Position numbers and translations under genes: made by a program
Origin: Paenibacillus oenotherae
GTDB taxonomy: Bacteria > Bacillota > Bacilli > Paenibacillales > Paenibacillaceae
NCBI RefSeq assembly: GCF_019443105.1
Contig: NZ_JAHZIJ010000001.1
Location: 806,001 to 870,000, forward strand
DNA: 64,000 nt
Reading direction: 5' to 3'
The notes under the pieces: model-generated
What the model was told of the DNA's origin: nothing
The model's database searches: none
What the model saw: the letters and a program-made list of their open reading frames with translations, nothing else
Part shown: piece by piece, positions 34,125 to 43,800 of the stretch
How positions within the stretch are numbered: the first letter of the stretch is position 1
Layout of the letters: the number at the start of each line of letters is the position of its first letter

Positions 34125-35836
34125 TGCAGCTGCTGCTGGTTGACGATGAGATGAATGTGGCGGATACGCTGGCAGAGACGATTCCATGGCATACGATAGG
34201 CATTGAGAACGTTCACAAGGCCTATTCGGCTTCGGATGCGCTCAATCTTCTGAATATGCACGAGATCGATATTGTTATCACAGATGTGCGAATGCCGGAG
34301 ATGGACGGGCTGGAGCTGGCGCGCAGTATTTATCAGCACTGGACGCATATCAAATGCCTGCTCTTAACCGCGCATGCGGACTTCGAATATGCCCAGGCAG
34401 CGATCAAGAACAATATTCAAGGCTACATGCTGAAGCCGATAGAAGATCAAGAGCTGATCGACCAAATAAGCGCCGTCGTCGGGGCGATTCAAGCAGAACG
34501 CGCCAACGAATCCAACTACAACCGGGCGATAGCAGCGATGCGCCATCATCTGCCGCGAATCCAGGCGGAGCTGCTGCACAGTCTGCTGCAAGGGACACGA
34601 ATGCCCCCGCATAAGCTGGAGGAGCAGCTTAGACTGCTTGAAGTCGCTGCGCGGCCCGGGCAGGATGTATTCATGATGCTGGTCCGTTTCAAGGATCAGC
34701 TGTCCGACTATAATTCATTTGAAATTTCTTTGATGGAATATGCGATTGTCAATCTTGCCAAAGAGACGTTTCAGGATTATTTTGAAGCGTGGTACTGCCG
34801 TGACGTCCACGATTATTTGGTCTTCGTCCTTATCCCCAACCGCCGGATGGATTGCGAGGGGGAGGCAAGACATTCAGGAGAGGAGATCCAACCTCAAGTG
34901 CGCGGGCAAGCCGGGGAGCGTGGACTATCTGGAGAGCGCCAGCAGTCTGAAGAGGAGCTGCTTCAGTATCATCTGAAGCGGCTTGCCAATCAATTTCAGA
35001 TTAATGTGCAGCGCTATCTGAGCAAGCCGATCTCGGTGTTGTCCGGCCATTCCGGCCGCTTCCCCGATGATATGATGCAGATTTACAATAACCTGCTGCT
35101 GCTGTTCGGCAAGCGGTTCGGGGATGACAAGGAGCTGCCCGTCTATATTGCCGGACAAGGCGAAATGGCGACCATTGGTACATTGGTATCGTTGTATGAG
35201 CCCCCGCTGTTCGTTCATCTCATGGAAGCGGGACATTGGGAAGCCGTGTCCGCGAAGCTGGACGCCGTTATGAACGAGCTTGAGAGGGATTGGAGCGAAT
35301 CGTCGGAGCTATTGACCGAAGCCTTCTTCGCCATCTTCTCGGCGTTCTCCTATATCGCCCATAAGAGCGGACGCAGCCTTGCCGATCTTATCGGCAAAGA
35401 GTACGTCCTTGGCAAGGAGCTGAGGCCAGCCAGAACGGTTAAGGATCTGAAGGAATGGTCCTCGAACGTATTGGACACCTTCCGGAGGAAGGCCCAGAAC
35501 GAGACAAGGACAGCACGTACGGCAGCCGTAAAGGAGGCGCAGCGGTTCATCATCTCCCATCTGTCCGGCGATCTCTCCGTTCAGATGATCTCCGATGTGC
35601 TGAACATGCACCCGGCTTACTTGTCCCGGCTGTATAAGCTGGAGACCGGCGAGAACATCAGCGAATATATCAGCAGGCTGAAGATGGAGAAGGCCTGCCA
35701 GCTGCTCAGAACGAGCACGAAGAAGATCTACGAAATCTCTATCGAGATCGGCTATCAGAACCCGCATTACTTTATTAAGCTGTTCAAGAAGCACTTTGGC
35801 TTCACGCCGCAGGAATACCGCAATATGAATCAGTGA
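34124..35836 (+). CDS. YesN-like response regulator with AraC-type DNA-binding domain
   Basis: A 570-residue response regulator. Residues 1-120 form the receiver domain with the acidic pocket (LLVDDE), the phosphoacceptor D54 (IVITDVRMPEMDG) and the conserved Lys (YMLKPIEDQEL). A middle region of about 330 residues is poorly conserved and carries a charged low-complexity loop near residues 245-285. Residues about 470-570 are an AraC/XylS double helix-turn-helix ending GYQNPHYFIKLFKKHFGFTP. The ATG at 34124 overlaps the kinase stop codon (TAATG) and follows GGGGAG. It probably activates the transporter operon in response to the kinase. Confidence 0.92.
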   Translation: MQLLLVDDEMNVADTLAETIPWHTIGIENVHKAYSASDALNLLNMHEIDIVITDVRMPEMDGLELARSIYQHWTHIKCLLLTAHADFEYAQAAIKNNIQGYMLKPIEDQELIDQISAVVGAIQAERANESNYNRAIAAMRHHLPRIQAELLHSLLQGTRMPPHKLEEQLRLLEVAARPGQDVFMMLVRFKDQLSDYNSFEISLMEYAIVNLAKETFQDYFEAWYCRDVHDYLVFVLIPNRRMDCEGEARHSGEEIQPQVRGQAGERGLSGERQQSEEELLQYHLKRLANQFQINVQRYLSKPISVLSGHSGRFPDDMMQIYNNLLLLFGKRFGDDKELPVYIAGQGEMATIGTLVSLYEPPLFVHLMEAGHWEAVSAKLDAVMNELERDWSESSELLTEAFFAIFSAFSYIAHKSGRSLADLIGKEYVLGKELRPARTVKDLKEWSSNVLDTFRRKAQNETRTARTAAVKEAQRFIISHLSGDLSVQMISDVLNMHPAYLSRLYKLETGENISEYISRLKMEKACQLLRTSTKKIYEISIEIGYQNPHYFIKLFKKHFGFTPQEYRNMNQ

Positions 35837-35852
35837 GCCGGAGCTGACCAGA

Positions 35853-35905
35853 GGCCGTTGGTCGTTACGTTGGTCGTTACGCTGCCAGTCATAATGACCA
35901 CGGCC
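35853..35905. terminator. Hairpin between convergent yesN-like and osmC-like genes
   Basis: GGCCGTTGGTC (35853-35863) pairs with GACCACGGCC (35896-35905). A 12-bp tandem duplication (TTGGTCGTTACG, 35858-35881) lies in its arm and loop. No good T run follows, so termination is possible rather than certain. Confidence 0.4.
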
Positions 35906-35924
35906 CGGTGTGCTTGTCTGCTCA

Positions 35925-36368
35925 TTACGATTCAATAACGATCCCGGTTAATTGAAGATTAACCTTGTTCTCGATCGTATCACCCACAGGGCATGTCTGC
36001 TCCAGGAACGCAATGAATTCCTCCACCCGCTCTTTGGGCGCATCCGTCTTAATATGGAAGGTATAACGAATGTCGGAGTATCCGGGGCGTACATCCGATT
36101 TCTTGAAGAATCCATCCAGATCAAGATCACCCTCCACCTCCACGCGAAAATCGTCAAGCCGTATATTAAACCTGTCGGCATACACTCTCGCCACGATGGA
36201 CTGGCAGGCGCCAAGTGCCCCGAGTAATGCTTCTACAGGGTTCGGCCCCGTATCTGTTCCACCGAGGCTCTTAGGCTCGTCAATAATGGTCTCAAAATGT
36301 CTGGAGCGCACTTTAACGGCTACACCCTCCTGCAGATGTGCTGTCGCTTTGAACGTCGTTATAGCCAT
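35925..36368 (-). CDS. OsmC/Ohr-family peroxiredoxin-like protein
   Basis: A 147-residue OsmC-superfamily protein of the YhfA-like branch. The two redox cysteines are visible: Cys55 in LLGALGACQSIV and Cys126 in LEQTCPVGDTI. These proteins reduce organic hydroperoxides with a dithiol donor. The ATG at 36368 follows AGGGAG; an ATG at 36392 lacks a ribosome site. It is a single gene, convergent with the yesN-like gene and separated from the Septu-like module by repeat B. Confidence 0.88.
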   Translation of the reverse strand: MAITTFKATAHLQEGVAVKVRSRHFETIIDEPKSLGGTDTGPNPVEALLGALGACQSIVARVYADRFNIRLDDFRVEVEGDLDLDGFFKKSDVRPGYSDIRYTFHIKTDAPKERVEEFIAFLEQTCPVGDTIENKVNLQLTGIVIES

Positions 36369-36486
36369 ACAACTTCTCTCCCTTTTGCTCATATGTTGTT
36401 CATGTGGACTATCATATCATATAATTCCGATTGTTTTAATATGATTTTTGAAAAAATTTGTGAGATGTTCCCATGCCCAAAAAACG

Positions 36487-37050
36487 GCTGTCCAATAAGT
36501 AGTCCAATATCAATGAGTCAGTCCCGAATAATGTGAAAAGATGCCTCCAAACCACTAAAAAGTGGAGCTGGAAGCATCTTTTTCATTCTATAGGGGGACT
36601 TAGCGAGACTGTGTCTGAGATCATCCAACAACTTTCTGGACAACCCCTTCTCCAACTGTTTTGAAGGCAGCACGACGGAGTAAAAGCCTGCGAATGTGCA
36701 TGAATTTCGGTTACAAGACGCCATATTGGTAACATTCCTGCGAACAGGCATGAATTTTTGGGATAATCGGCTGTTAAAGGAGAAATGAAGGTAAAAAAAC
36801 CTGCACGCTGGCAGGCATTTCACCTTCGTGGGGCCAGTAACGAGCAAATAACTGCCGTTTCGCAGGTTTCGCATTTTCGCAGGTTTCGCCCAGCTCCGCA
36901 TCTCGCAGCATGCTTGTCTCTTTTTTCCGTATCGCGTGCATCTCCCGGCGGCATTTGAATGACGGATCGTCCACTGGCGGGAGTACGTCAGCAGTCCCGT
37001 GATCGCAGTCATGCCACATCGTACAGCCTCTTAAAGCGGGAGTTGAGAAT
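36487..37050. repeat. Dispersed intergenic repeat, copy B
   Basis: Imperfect copy of the block at 10375-10897 in the same order. It begins GGCTGTCCAATAAGTAGTCC, contains a terminator-like hairpin (36537-36585, TGGAAGCATCTTTTTC end), then CCTGC-type hairpins at 36687, 36737, 36800 and about 36851. The last also carries a short duplicated TTTCGCAGG stretch. The far end lacks the terminal inverted repeat seen in copy A. It abuts the 3-prime end of the HNH gene. A 164-codon minus-strand frame over it is judged spurious. Confidence 0.85.
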
Positions 37051-37065
37051 AGACTCTCAATCTCA

Positions 37066-38070
37066 TCATACGAGATTCAAATTTAATTCCTCACTGATAT
37101 CCTTGGTCAGCTTGGACAATACGCGCTTGTCCAAATTCTGATCGGTTACATAATTGGAAACAATCGTCGCGATGACATCTTCGCGGCTTGCGAACAGCTT
37201 GCCTCCATACTTTTTGAAGAGCTCATCGATCTGCGTATCGGAATAGATGACCCGTTTTTTGATCAGATCCACGACGTAGTCCTTGTGCATGTTATACAAT
37301 TCCCTGATTTTAAATACACTCAGATTGTTCTCCACCCTCTGCTTTAAATCCAGGTCCATACAGCTGTCTTTGATAACGATATCGAACTCATCGCCAACGC
37401 CGAGCAAATAGTCGATCTGGCTCGTGTCCCCAGGCCTGAGATCATCTCCGTTCTTCATGGCCACGCTAAACTTGAACAATCCGCCGAAGTCTTCCATATA
37501 CGGATTCAGATGAGTATCGACAGTAAAAGGGTCCGAGCCCCTCAAATCCGAATTGCAAATGCCGCAGCACGGGATCAGGTTGTACATGGACAACGCCAGA
37601 TAAGGATAAGTAGCCTTGTCATAGAAATGATCGAGCTTGCCCCTCGTCTTGCCCTTCGTCTCACAGATCATGAATATATACTGGCGGTTGCAGTACGGGC
37701 ATACTTTGACGTTCAGCCTGGAGACGAATTGATAGGCCCCCCACTTGCTCGGCGGATACCTGTCTACAAAATTGCTGTAATTGAATATCTTCACCAGAAT
37801 CTTATAGAGCGCGTGCTTCCTCGTATTCTCATCGAATTCGATCATAAGCACCGTTATCATATGCTCGATGATTCCCTTCAGCACACGCGGTTTCCCAATC
37901 AGAATTTCTTCGATATGATCCTTCAAATAACGGTAAACCTTCTTGTGATGCAGCCCTTTTTTGCTTATTAACGTATCAAGCTTGCGCACTAACTTCTTCT
38001 TATAGTAGGTTAAATGCTCCTGTTCGACATCAGCGAGGTTGACCTTGCGATCCGCATTAATGATGATCAT
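37066..38070 (-). CDS. HNH-type nuclease, Septu PtuB-like
   Basis: A 334-residue protein with a central HNH/zinc-finger nuclease core. CPYC (residues 124-127), then LDHFYDK with D147-H148, YPYLALSMYNLIP, and CCGICN with C169-C172. This order matches PtuB-type HNH nucleases. About 120 N-terminal and 150 C-terminal residues surround the core, so it is longer than minimal PtuB proteins. Its start overlaps the end of the ATPase gene by 14 bases, with AAAGGA upstream, so the two are translated together. Known Septu pairs protect against phage; assignment to Septu proper or to a related ATPase-HNH family needs comparison. Confidence 0.78.
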   Translation of the reverse strand: MIIINADRKVNLADVEQEHLTYYKKKLVRKLDTLISKKGLHHKKVYRYLKDHIEEILIGKPRVLKGIIEHMITVLMIEFDENTRKHALYKILVKIFNYSNFVDRYPPSKWGAYQFVSRLNVKVCPYCNRQYIFMICETKGKTRGKLDHFYDKATYPYLALSMYNLIPCCGICNSDLRGSDPFTVDTHLNPYMEDFGGLFKFSVAMKNGDDLRPGDTSQIDYLLGVGDEFDIVIKDSCMDLDLKQRVENNLSVFKIRELYNMHKDYVVDLIKKRVIYSDTQIDELFKKYGGKLFASREDVIATIVSNYVTDQNLDKRVLSKLTKDISEELNLNLV

Positions 38071-39991
38071 TGTTCCGGATTCCTTTTTTCAGCTCTTTAA
38101 TTTCGTGCTGCATCTTCAGAATGATCTCAATTAGCTGCTGATTACTGTGCTCTCGCTCCAGGTAAGGCCCGATCCGATCCTTGAGCATACTGCTCAGCTT
38201 GCTTCGCAGGACGGGCTCGCCAATCTGTCCGATCAGAATTTCCATTTCTGAGCTTTGTGCATATAGTGCCTCCGAGGGCAGCGAATTGATTTGATTGATC
38301 AGCGCAAGTATCTTCTGGTGGGCGAACTCGCCGATCAGTCCTGTGTCCATGAAGAACGCGTCAGAGAACAGGGTGTGGATATTGGCGGCGAACGTCTGTT
38401 TATTTTCCAGCAGACCATCGATTACCTTGCAGCCTTTGTCCGTCTTATCGATAAAGATGAGATGCGACTTGGGCAGATCAGAGATAATGACCGGAGAATT
38501 CGACGTCATAATGATCTGTATATTCCGGTTCGTATAGATTTGAGGCAAATATTCAATCAAGCTGTTCAAATACCGCTTCTGCCATTCCGGGTGAAGATAC
38601 AGCTCCCCTTCATCGATCAGAATAAGAACATTATCCTCCAGATGCAAGTTGCTGAACCTTTCCTGCTCATCAGCAATGGAATGGAACCTGGCGTAGGTGC
38701 TCAGCAGCGCTTTCTGCCCGGAGCTCAAATCACGCCAATCGAAATCGAGAAAGGAAGTGATGACGGACGCTCTCAGATGGGCATCCATGATGTCCATGAT
38801 GGCGATCTCGTTCTTGTCATCGGTAAACAGCGGCAGATGAAAGGTGTAATCCACAGTGTTCTCCGGTGTAATGCAGCGATCCAGCATCCGCACAAGCTCC
38901 ATTGCGCCATCAATCCAGTTCAGCATATCCTTATTTTTGTATTCTTGAATGACCATACTTGAGCCTATCGAATTCATGAGCTCCAATATTTTGAGGTACA
39001 GCTCCTCATTGCCTTGATAGAGCTTGTCGAAGTCGACGGGTACTCGTTCTTCCGGTATCCAGTCCAAAAAATAACTCATCATCTCATTTAGGAACGTATA
39101 TACAACCGCCGAGAAAAACCGGTGCTTCACGCTTTCCGCTCTTCCTTTGGCCTGAACTTCCATTGCTTTCAACCAATCTCTTGTGTGGCGATGCAAATCA
39201 TTAAAAGACTTATATCTATCCTTGGTGTGGCTGAGGGACGCATGCAGCAGAGCTTCTACCGGCCTTGCGATAACCGTTGCCCGCTCCGGTATAGGAAAGG
39301 GCAGCTCAAAGCCGCTCGCATCATAGCTGCGGATAAAGTTAAGCTGTCTCTTAATTTCATCTCTGCGATATAGCTCCGTCTCACTGGCTCCGGCATCTAC
39401 ATGCCCCATCTCCGCCTGCTTCCGCTTCGCATCCTTCACCAGATAATTGGTGGAGATGTTGCGCATCCCGCTCCATTCGCGCTCCTGCTTGGCATCGAAT
39501 ATTGTCGAGAAAAAGACAACCGCTGTATTCTCCATCGGGTTGCTCTGCGGCATAGAATGAATATTGCCTAATTCGGTATAATAGATCGGATCATGGAACC
39601 GAAAGCTTTTGTCATTCCAGTTCCCCTTCTCTATCTTCAGATCTCTATGGCAATGGATGTAGCCCTGTCCCCGCTCATCTCTGGTCACGACAATGGCACA
39701 CTCGATCAGTCCCCCCGCACCTTCAACAAAGTTATCCTTAATAAAATCCAGTATAGTTGTCTTTCCTGCCCCATTCTTCCCGATAATCCCCGTAATGTTC
39801 TTGATCCTGCCCTCATTGCTGCCCCCTTCCCTCGAATGCTGAAAAAAGTTAGGGATATGCATCTCATTGCGCTCAATTCGGAATTCATGTGCTGCTTTAT
39901 TATATTTGAATCGTAGTTCACTGCTGAAATTAAACTCCTGCTCCTTAAAGGTGTTCCTGTACCGATCAATAAAGACATACATAAGCTCCAC
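38057..39991 (-). CDS. AAA/ABC-type ATPase, Septu PtuA-like
   Basis: A 644-residue OLD/SMC-like ATPase. Walker A is GIIGKNGAGKTT at about residues 69-79, the signature DLSSGQKALLSTYARFH is near residue 430, and Walker B with the adjacent acidic residue is LILIDEGELYLHPEWQ, followed by IQIIMTSNSPVIISDLP. The C-terminus ends in a basic helical segment (EIKELKKGIRNN). The GTG at 39991 is preferred since GGGAG is nine bases upstream and the protein then opens VELMYVFIDRYRN, as in related ATPases; an ATG at 40024 without a good site is the alternative. With the overlapping HNH gene it forms a two-gene candidate anti-phage module. Confidence 0.8.
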   Translation of the reverse strand: MELMYVFIDRYRNTFKEQEFNFSSELRFKYNKAAHEFRIERNEMHIPNFFQHSREGGSNEGRIKNITGIIGKNGAGKTTILDFIKDNFVEGAGGLIECAIVVTRDERGQGYIHCHRDLKIEKGNWNDKSFRFHDPIYYTELGNIHSMPQSNPMENTAVVFFSTIFDAKQEREWSGMRNISTNYLVKDAKRKQAEMGHVDAGASETELYRRDEIKRQLNFIRSYDASGFELPFPIPERATVIARPVEALLHASLSHTKDRYKSFNDLHRHTRDWLKAMEVQAKGRAESVKHRFFSAVVYTFLNEMMSYFLDWIPEERVPVDFDKLYQGNEELYLKILELMNSIGSSMVIQEYKNKDMLNWIDGAMELVRMLDRCITPENTVDYTFHLPLFTDDKNEIAIMDIMDAHLRASVITSFLDFDWRDLSSGQKALLSTYARFHSIADEQERFSNLHLEDNVLILIDEGELYLHPEWQKRYLNSLIEYLPQIYTNRNIQIIMTSNSPVIISDLPKSHLIFIDKTDKGCKVIDGLLENKQTFAANIHTLFSDAFFMDTGLIGEFAHQKILALINQINSLPSEALYAQSSEMEILIGQIGEPVLRSKLSSMLKDRIGPYLEREHSNQQLIEIILKMQHEIKELKKGIRNNDHH

Positions 39992-40147
39992 TGCGTCCCA
40001 CTCCCGGCTGCCGATTAATTGCATACATCAGACTCTGGTTAGAGCCGTGAGATTCTATTCGACAAAAAGCTTGGTAAATCCTTCTAAAGACCCTGTTCTA
40101 TTGGCCCATACGCATGATGCCCAAGATACATATCCTGCCCCCGCATA

Positions 40148-40560
40148 CCTGCAAACGTACAGGATTTTCGGGTTAAAAGACGCGAAATGGTGAACGTCCT
40201 GCGATGATCAGGCCGCCGTGAAAGGCTGGCGTGTTCCCGTTATTCAGGCCGGAACGTATGCCTGTGACTGTCTTCTACATACCCGGATGGCAAAGTGCGG
40301 GAGGGCAGAGTGAGGAATGGCGGAGTGCGCGATGGCAGAGTGCGGGATGGCGGAGTGAGAGATGGCGGAGGGCGGGAATCCTGCGAAAGCGCAGGCTTTT
40401 CGGCTAAAAGAAGCCGTTGCGGACAGAATGCCTGCGATGATGCAGGAATATATGGCGGATCGGGCTGCTATCGGGAAAACACGGCGAAATGCCTGCGCTT
40501 TGGCAGGCATTCGGCCGTCAGCAGCTTAAAGCGAGTGAAAAACCTGCGCTACTGCAGGCA
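40148..40560. repeat. Dispersed intergenic repeat, copy C (CCTGC hairpin series)
   Basis: CCTGC-type hairpins start at 40148, 40198, 40380, 40431, 40492 and 40543. The last four are spaced 51, 61 and 51 bp. Stems are often perfect, for example CCTGCGAAAGCGCAGG and CCTGCGCTTTGGCAGG. Linkers alternate as in copies A and B (TTTTCGGCTAAAAGAAGCCG-like and CGGGAAAACACGGCGAAATG-like). The terminator part of A and B is absent. No gene was found in 39992-40871. Confidence 0.85.
40286..40375. repeat. 15-bp tandem repeat, six units, within copy C
   Basis: Six 15-bp units of the form GATGGCGGAGTGCGG, starting every 15 bp from 40286, with two to four changes per unit. The array separates two groups of CCTGC hairpins. 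Confidence 0.9.
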
Positions 40561-40680
40561 TATTCGCCATTCCAGCGAAGCAGCTTCACGGGAGGATGGA
40601 TCACGCCTCCATTACCTTTCCACTTCCATTATTGCGGACATGTTCGCGGTTTATGGAGTGCCCAGCCGCGCAACAATACG

Positions 40681-40728
40681 AAAAAGAAGCATCCCGCCCA
40701 CAGAAAATGGTGCGGAATGCTTCTCTTT
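40681..40728 (-). terminator. Terminator downstream of the amylase gene
   Basis: On the minus strand GAAGCATTCCGC pairs, with one mismatch, with GCGGGATGCTTC and is followed by TTTTTC. It lies about 145 bp after the amylase stop codon. Confidence 0.75.
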
Positions 40729-40871
40729 GTCTTCTCGGGGATCGTCTAATCTCGTTCCCCTTATCGGACATCGTCCAAATGAATCAAGTGGAGTCGATTC
40801 ATTAAAGTCCATTCGACTCGATTCAAATCAAACTCAATCCGATTCAAGTCTCTTCGCATGTATTGCTCTGA

Positions 40872-43800
40872 CTACTTCAAGAACTCTCCATCCACACCGA
40901 TCTTGCCTGGTGCAGGGTTGCCTGGAAGATCAAGCACATACACGCGCATATTCCCTTTGCCGGATACAGAAGCCGTCAACGTGCCGTTCGTAACGTTCTT
41001 CACGTCGCCGGTAATGGCATCCTTGTAAACGCCGCTAGGAATGTTGTTGAATGTAGCTGAACCGCTGATCGTCACGAGTGCGAAGCTGTCAATGCCTTTC
41101 GCTGCATCCGTGTAACGACGCTTGAACGACATGTTGCCGCTGATGTTCTCCGTCGAATATTGACCCTTCTGCAGCGCCGGAATTTTGCGGCGGATCTGGT
41201 TCAGACGTTGAACATGCTTAACGAGCGGGTTGTTCAATGTTGTAGCTACTGCTCCCGAAGCGGAATCAGCCTTGCCGAATTCACTAGCAGTGACATTACC
41301 TTCGATTTTGCCACCGAAGTAAGCGCGTCCTGTCGTTTCGAGCGGACAAGTTGGTCCACAGTCGATCTCAGCGCCAGCCTTGAACTCGATCTCGGAGCCG
41401 TAGTACAGCGTTGGAATACCACGGAAGGTCCACATCAAGCTCATGTTCTCTGCCCAAGCCGCAGTACCGCCAGCAAAGCGGTTCTTGGACTTGTTCGGGC
41501 CGTAGTCATGGCTGTCAACGTAAACGACGTTGTAGGTCGCATCGTTGTAGCTGTCATCTGAATCTTTACCATTGTGGAACGCATTGTTCGCTTCACCGAA
41601 GTTCATGTGCATGCGCATATCGATAACGCTCATGCCTGAGAACTTGCTGTGATCCGGCGCGTGATAGTTATTGCCATTCAAGAAGGCATTCGTCGATGTC
41701 GGTTGGTTGCTAATACCCATGTTGTTCTCATAATTGTACTGCTCAAGTGCTGCTACTTCATCATTCGCGCTGTATTCTTTACGCTCTTTCCATGTGAAGA
41801 ATTGAGCCGAGTGGTTAACCGATCCACGGTTCCACTTGTCATGCACGAATGCGCCTACTTCACCAAACATGAAGAAGTTCTTGCCCTTCTCACCGAACTT
41901 CTCAACCGAATAGTTCATCGCATCCGGAAGGAAGTGACGGTTCCAGGTTACACGCGGAACGTGTACGGCGGTATCGATACGGAAGGAGTCAACACCCATA
42001 TCGATGAATCTGCGATACGCTTCCTTCAGGTAATCCTGTACCACTTTGGATTCCGTATTGAAGTCGGCCAGATCCTCATGTATCCAGCAGCTGCGGGAAT
42101 CTTCACCTTCCCAGTTGCCAATCCAGCACGGGTGATAGAATTGGGTTGGGAACATGCCGGAAGTAGCGTTTGGCCACTGGCAGTTGTATACTTTCTTGCC
42201 TTCAGGGTTCGTTCCCTGCTGAATGCCCCAGTTACGGCACGTATTGCCCGCTGGCTCTTCTGTTGACCACAAATCGCCGTTATAAGGCTTGCCGGCAGCA
42301 TTCTCCGTAAGACCATCATACTCTAAGCCTGGAATCGGCTCATCGTAGGTAGTGCTCCACTGGCTGTCGCGAATGCCGAATACTTTAGGCGTGAACAGGC
42401 CTTTGGCACCCCAACGGCTGGAGTGATTGTACACAACGTCTTGAATGATCTTAATGCCCTTGTTGTGAGCAGCATTGATCAGGTCCTGATAAGTTGCGCC
42501 AGGAGACTCAAGACGCGGATCTACACGGAAGAAGTCATAGCCATGGTATCCATGGAAATCATAATCCGAGCGGTTCAGAACAACTGGCGTAATCCAGATG
42601 GCTGAGAAGCCCAGTGCTTTAATATAATCCAGTTTCTCAATAAGTCCTTTGAAATCGCCTCGGAACATCGGATCGTTGTTCGCCGCATTGCCGCTGGTAA
42701 CATGCTTCACGCCACCGCGGTTGTTCGAGGAATCGCCGTCATAGAAACGGGCAGTCATGACGAAATAGATGGAATCTTCACGCATATCTGTACCAAGCGG
42801 CGTACCGCCCACTGGCTGTTGCGGCGCATCGCCGGTCTTAGCCGACACTGGCGCACTGCTTGCCGATGTATTCACTGGTACTGCTTTGTCGTATGCCTTC
42901 ACGGTATACGTATACGTCGTTTGCGCATCCAATCTGGAATCACTGTAGAAATTATTCGTCGTTGTGAAAACTTTCGTACCTTGCGAGCCACCAGTACGTG
43001 TAACCTCGTAGCCGGCAACGCCGCGACCGCCTGCATTGTCAGTCGATGCCGTCCAAGTGACCGTAATGCTTACATTCGTTGCAGTCGCTTGAAGGTTCTG
43101 TGGTACGGATGGTGCTGTAAGATCTTCAGGCAATGGAACACAAGGACTCACAGCATTATTCGTTACAACGCCATCCTTGACTGTAACAATGCCAAAGCCA
43201 AGATTGTAGTCAGCTCCGTTGTTGTTATCCCAGCTAGAGCCATTGTTGAAGTCAGCGTTCATGCCTGTAGCTGTGCCCAGGTTGATCGTTTTCTTCGTCC
43301 AATCCGTACAGCCTGTTTCATTCATAGGTACGCCTGGAGCAGTCGTCCACGTACCGCCCGTAGGTCTGTAATGGATATTAACAGCACTCCAATTGCGTGT
43401 CTTCGTGTAGTAATAAACCTCTGCAACATTGCCGCTTCCGCCTTCTGTCGTCACTTGCAATGCCGCGGATGGAGCGGATTTGTTGCCTGCAGCGTCTTTG
43501 GCCAATACGGTGTAGCTGTATGCTGTAGCTGCCGTCAATCCTGTATCGGTGTAGGATGTCGTTGCCGTTGTTCCTACAACCGTGTTGTTGCGCAATACTT
43601 CATAGCCGGTAACACCGACATTATCCGTGGAAGCTGTCCAGGACAAGCTTACCGTTGTCGCTGTTTTGCCAGTCGATGCAAGACCTGCAGGCACGGTTGG
43701 CGCTTGCGTATCCGTTCCAGGTGAAGTAACTACCGTTACTTCATTGCTCGCTGCCGAACGGTTGCCTTCGCCGTCGTAAGCTTTTACCGTATATTTGTAC

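Noticed and set aside
36518-37012. 164-codon minus-strand reading frame
   Set aside because: It lies wholly in dispersed repeat B, shows no family features, and the frame is not kept in copy A.
42702-43724. 340-codon plus-strand frame antisense to the amylase
   Set aside because: Its composition mirrors the FN3 repeats of the real gene on the other strand; no ribosome site or protein-like motif.
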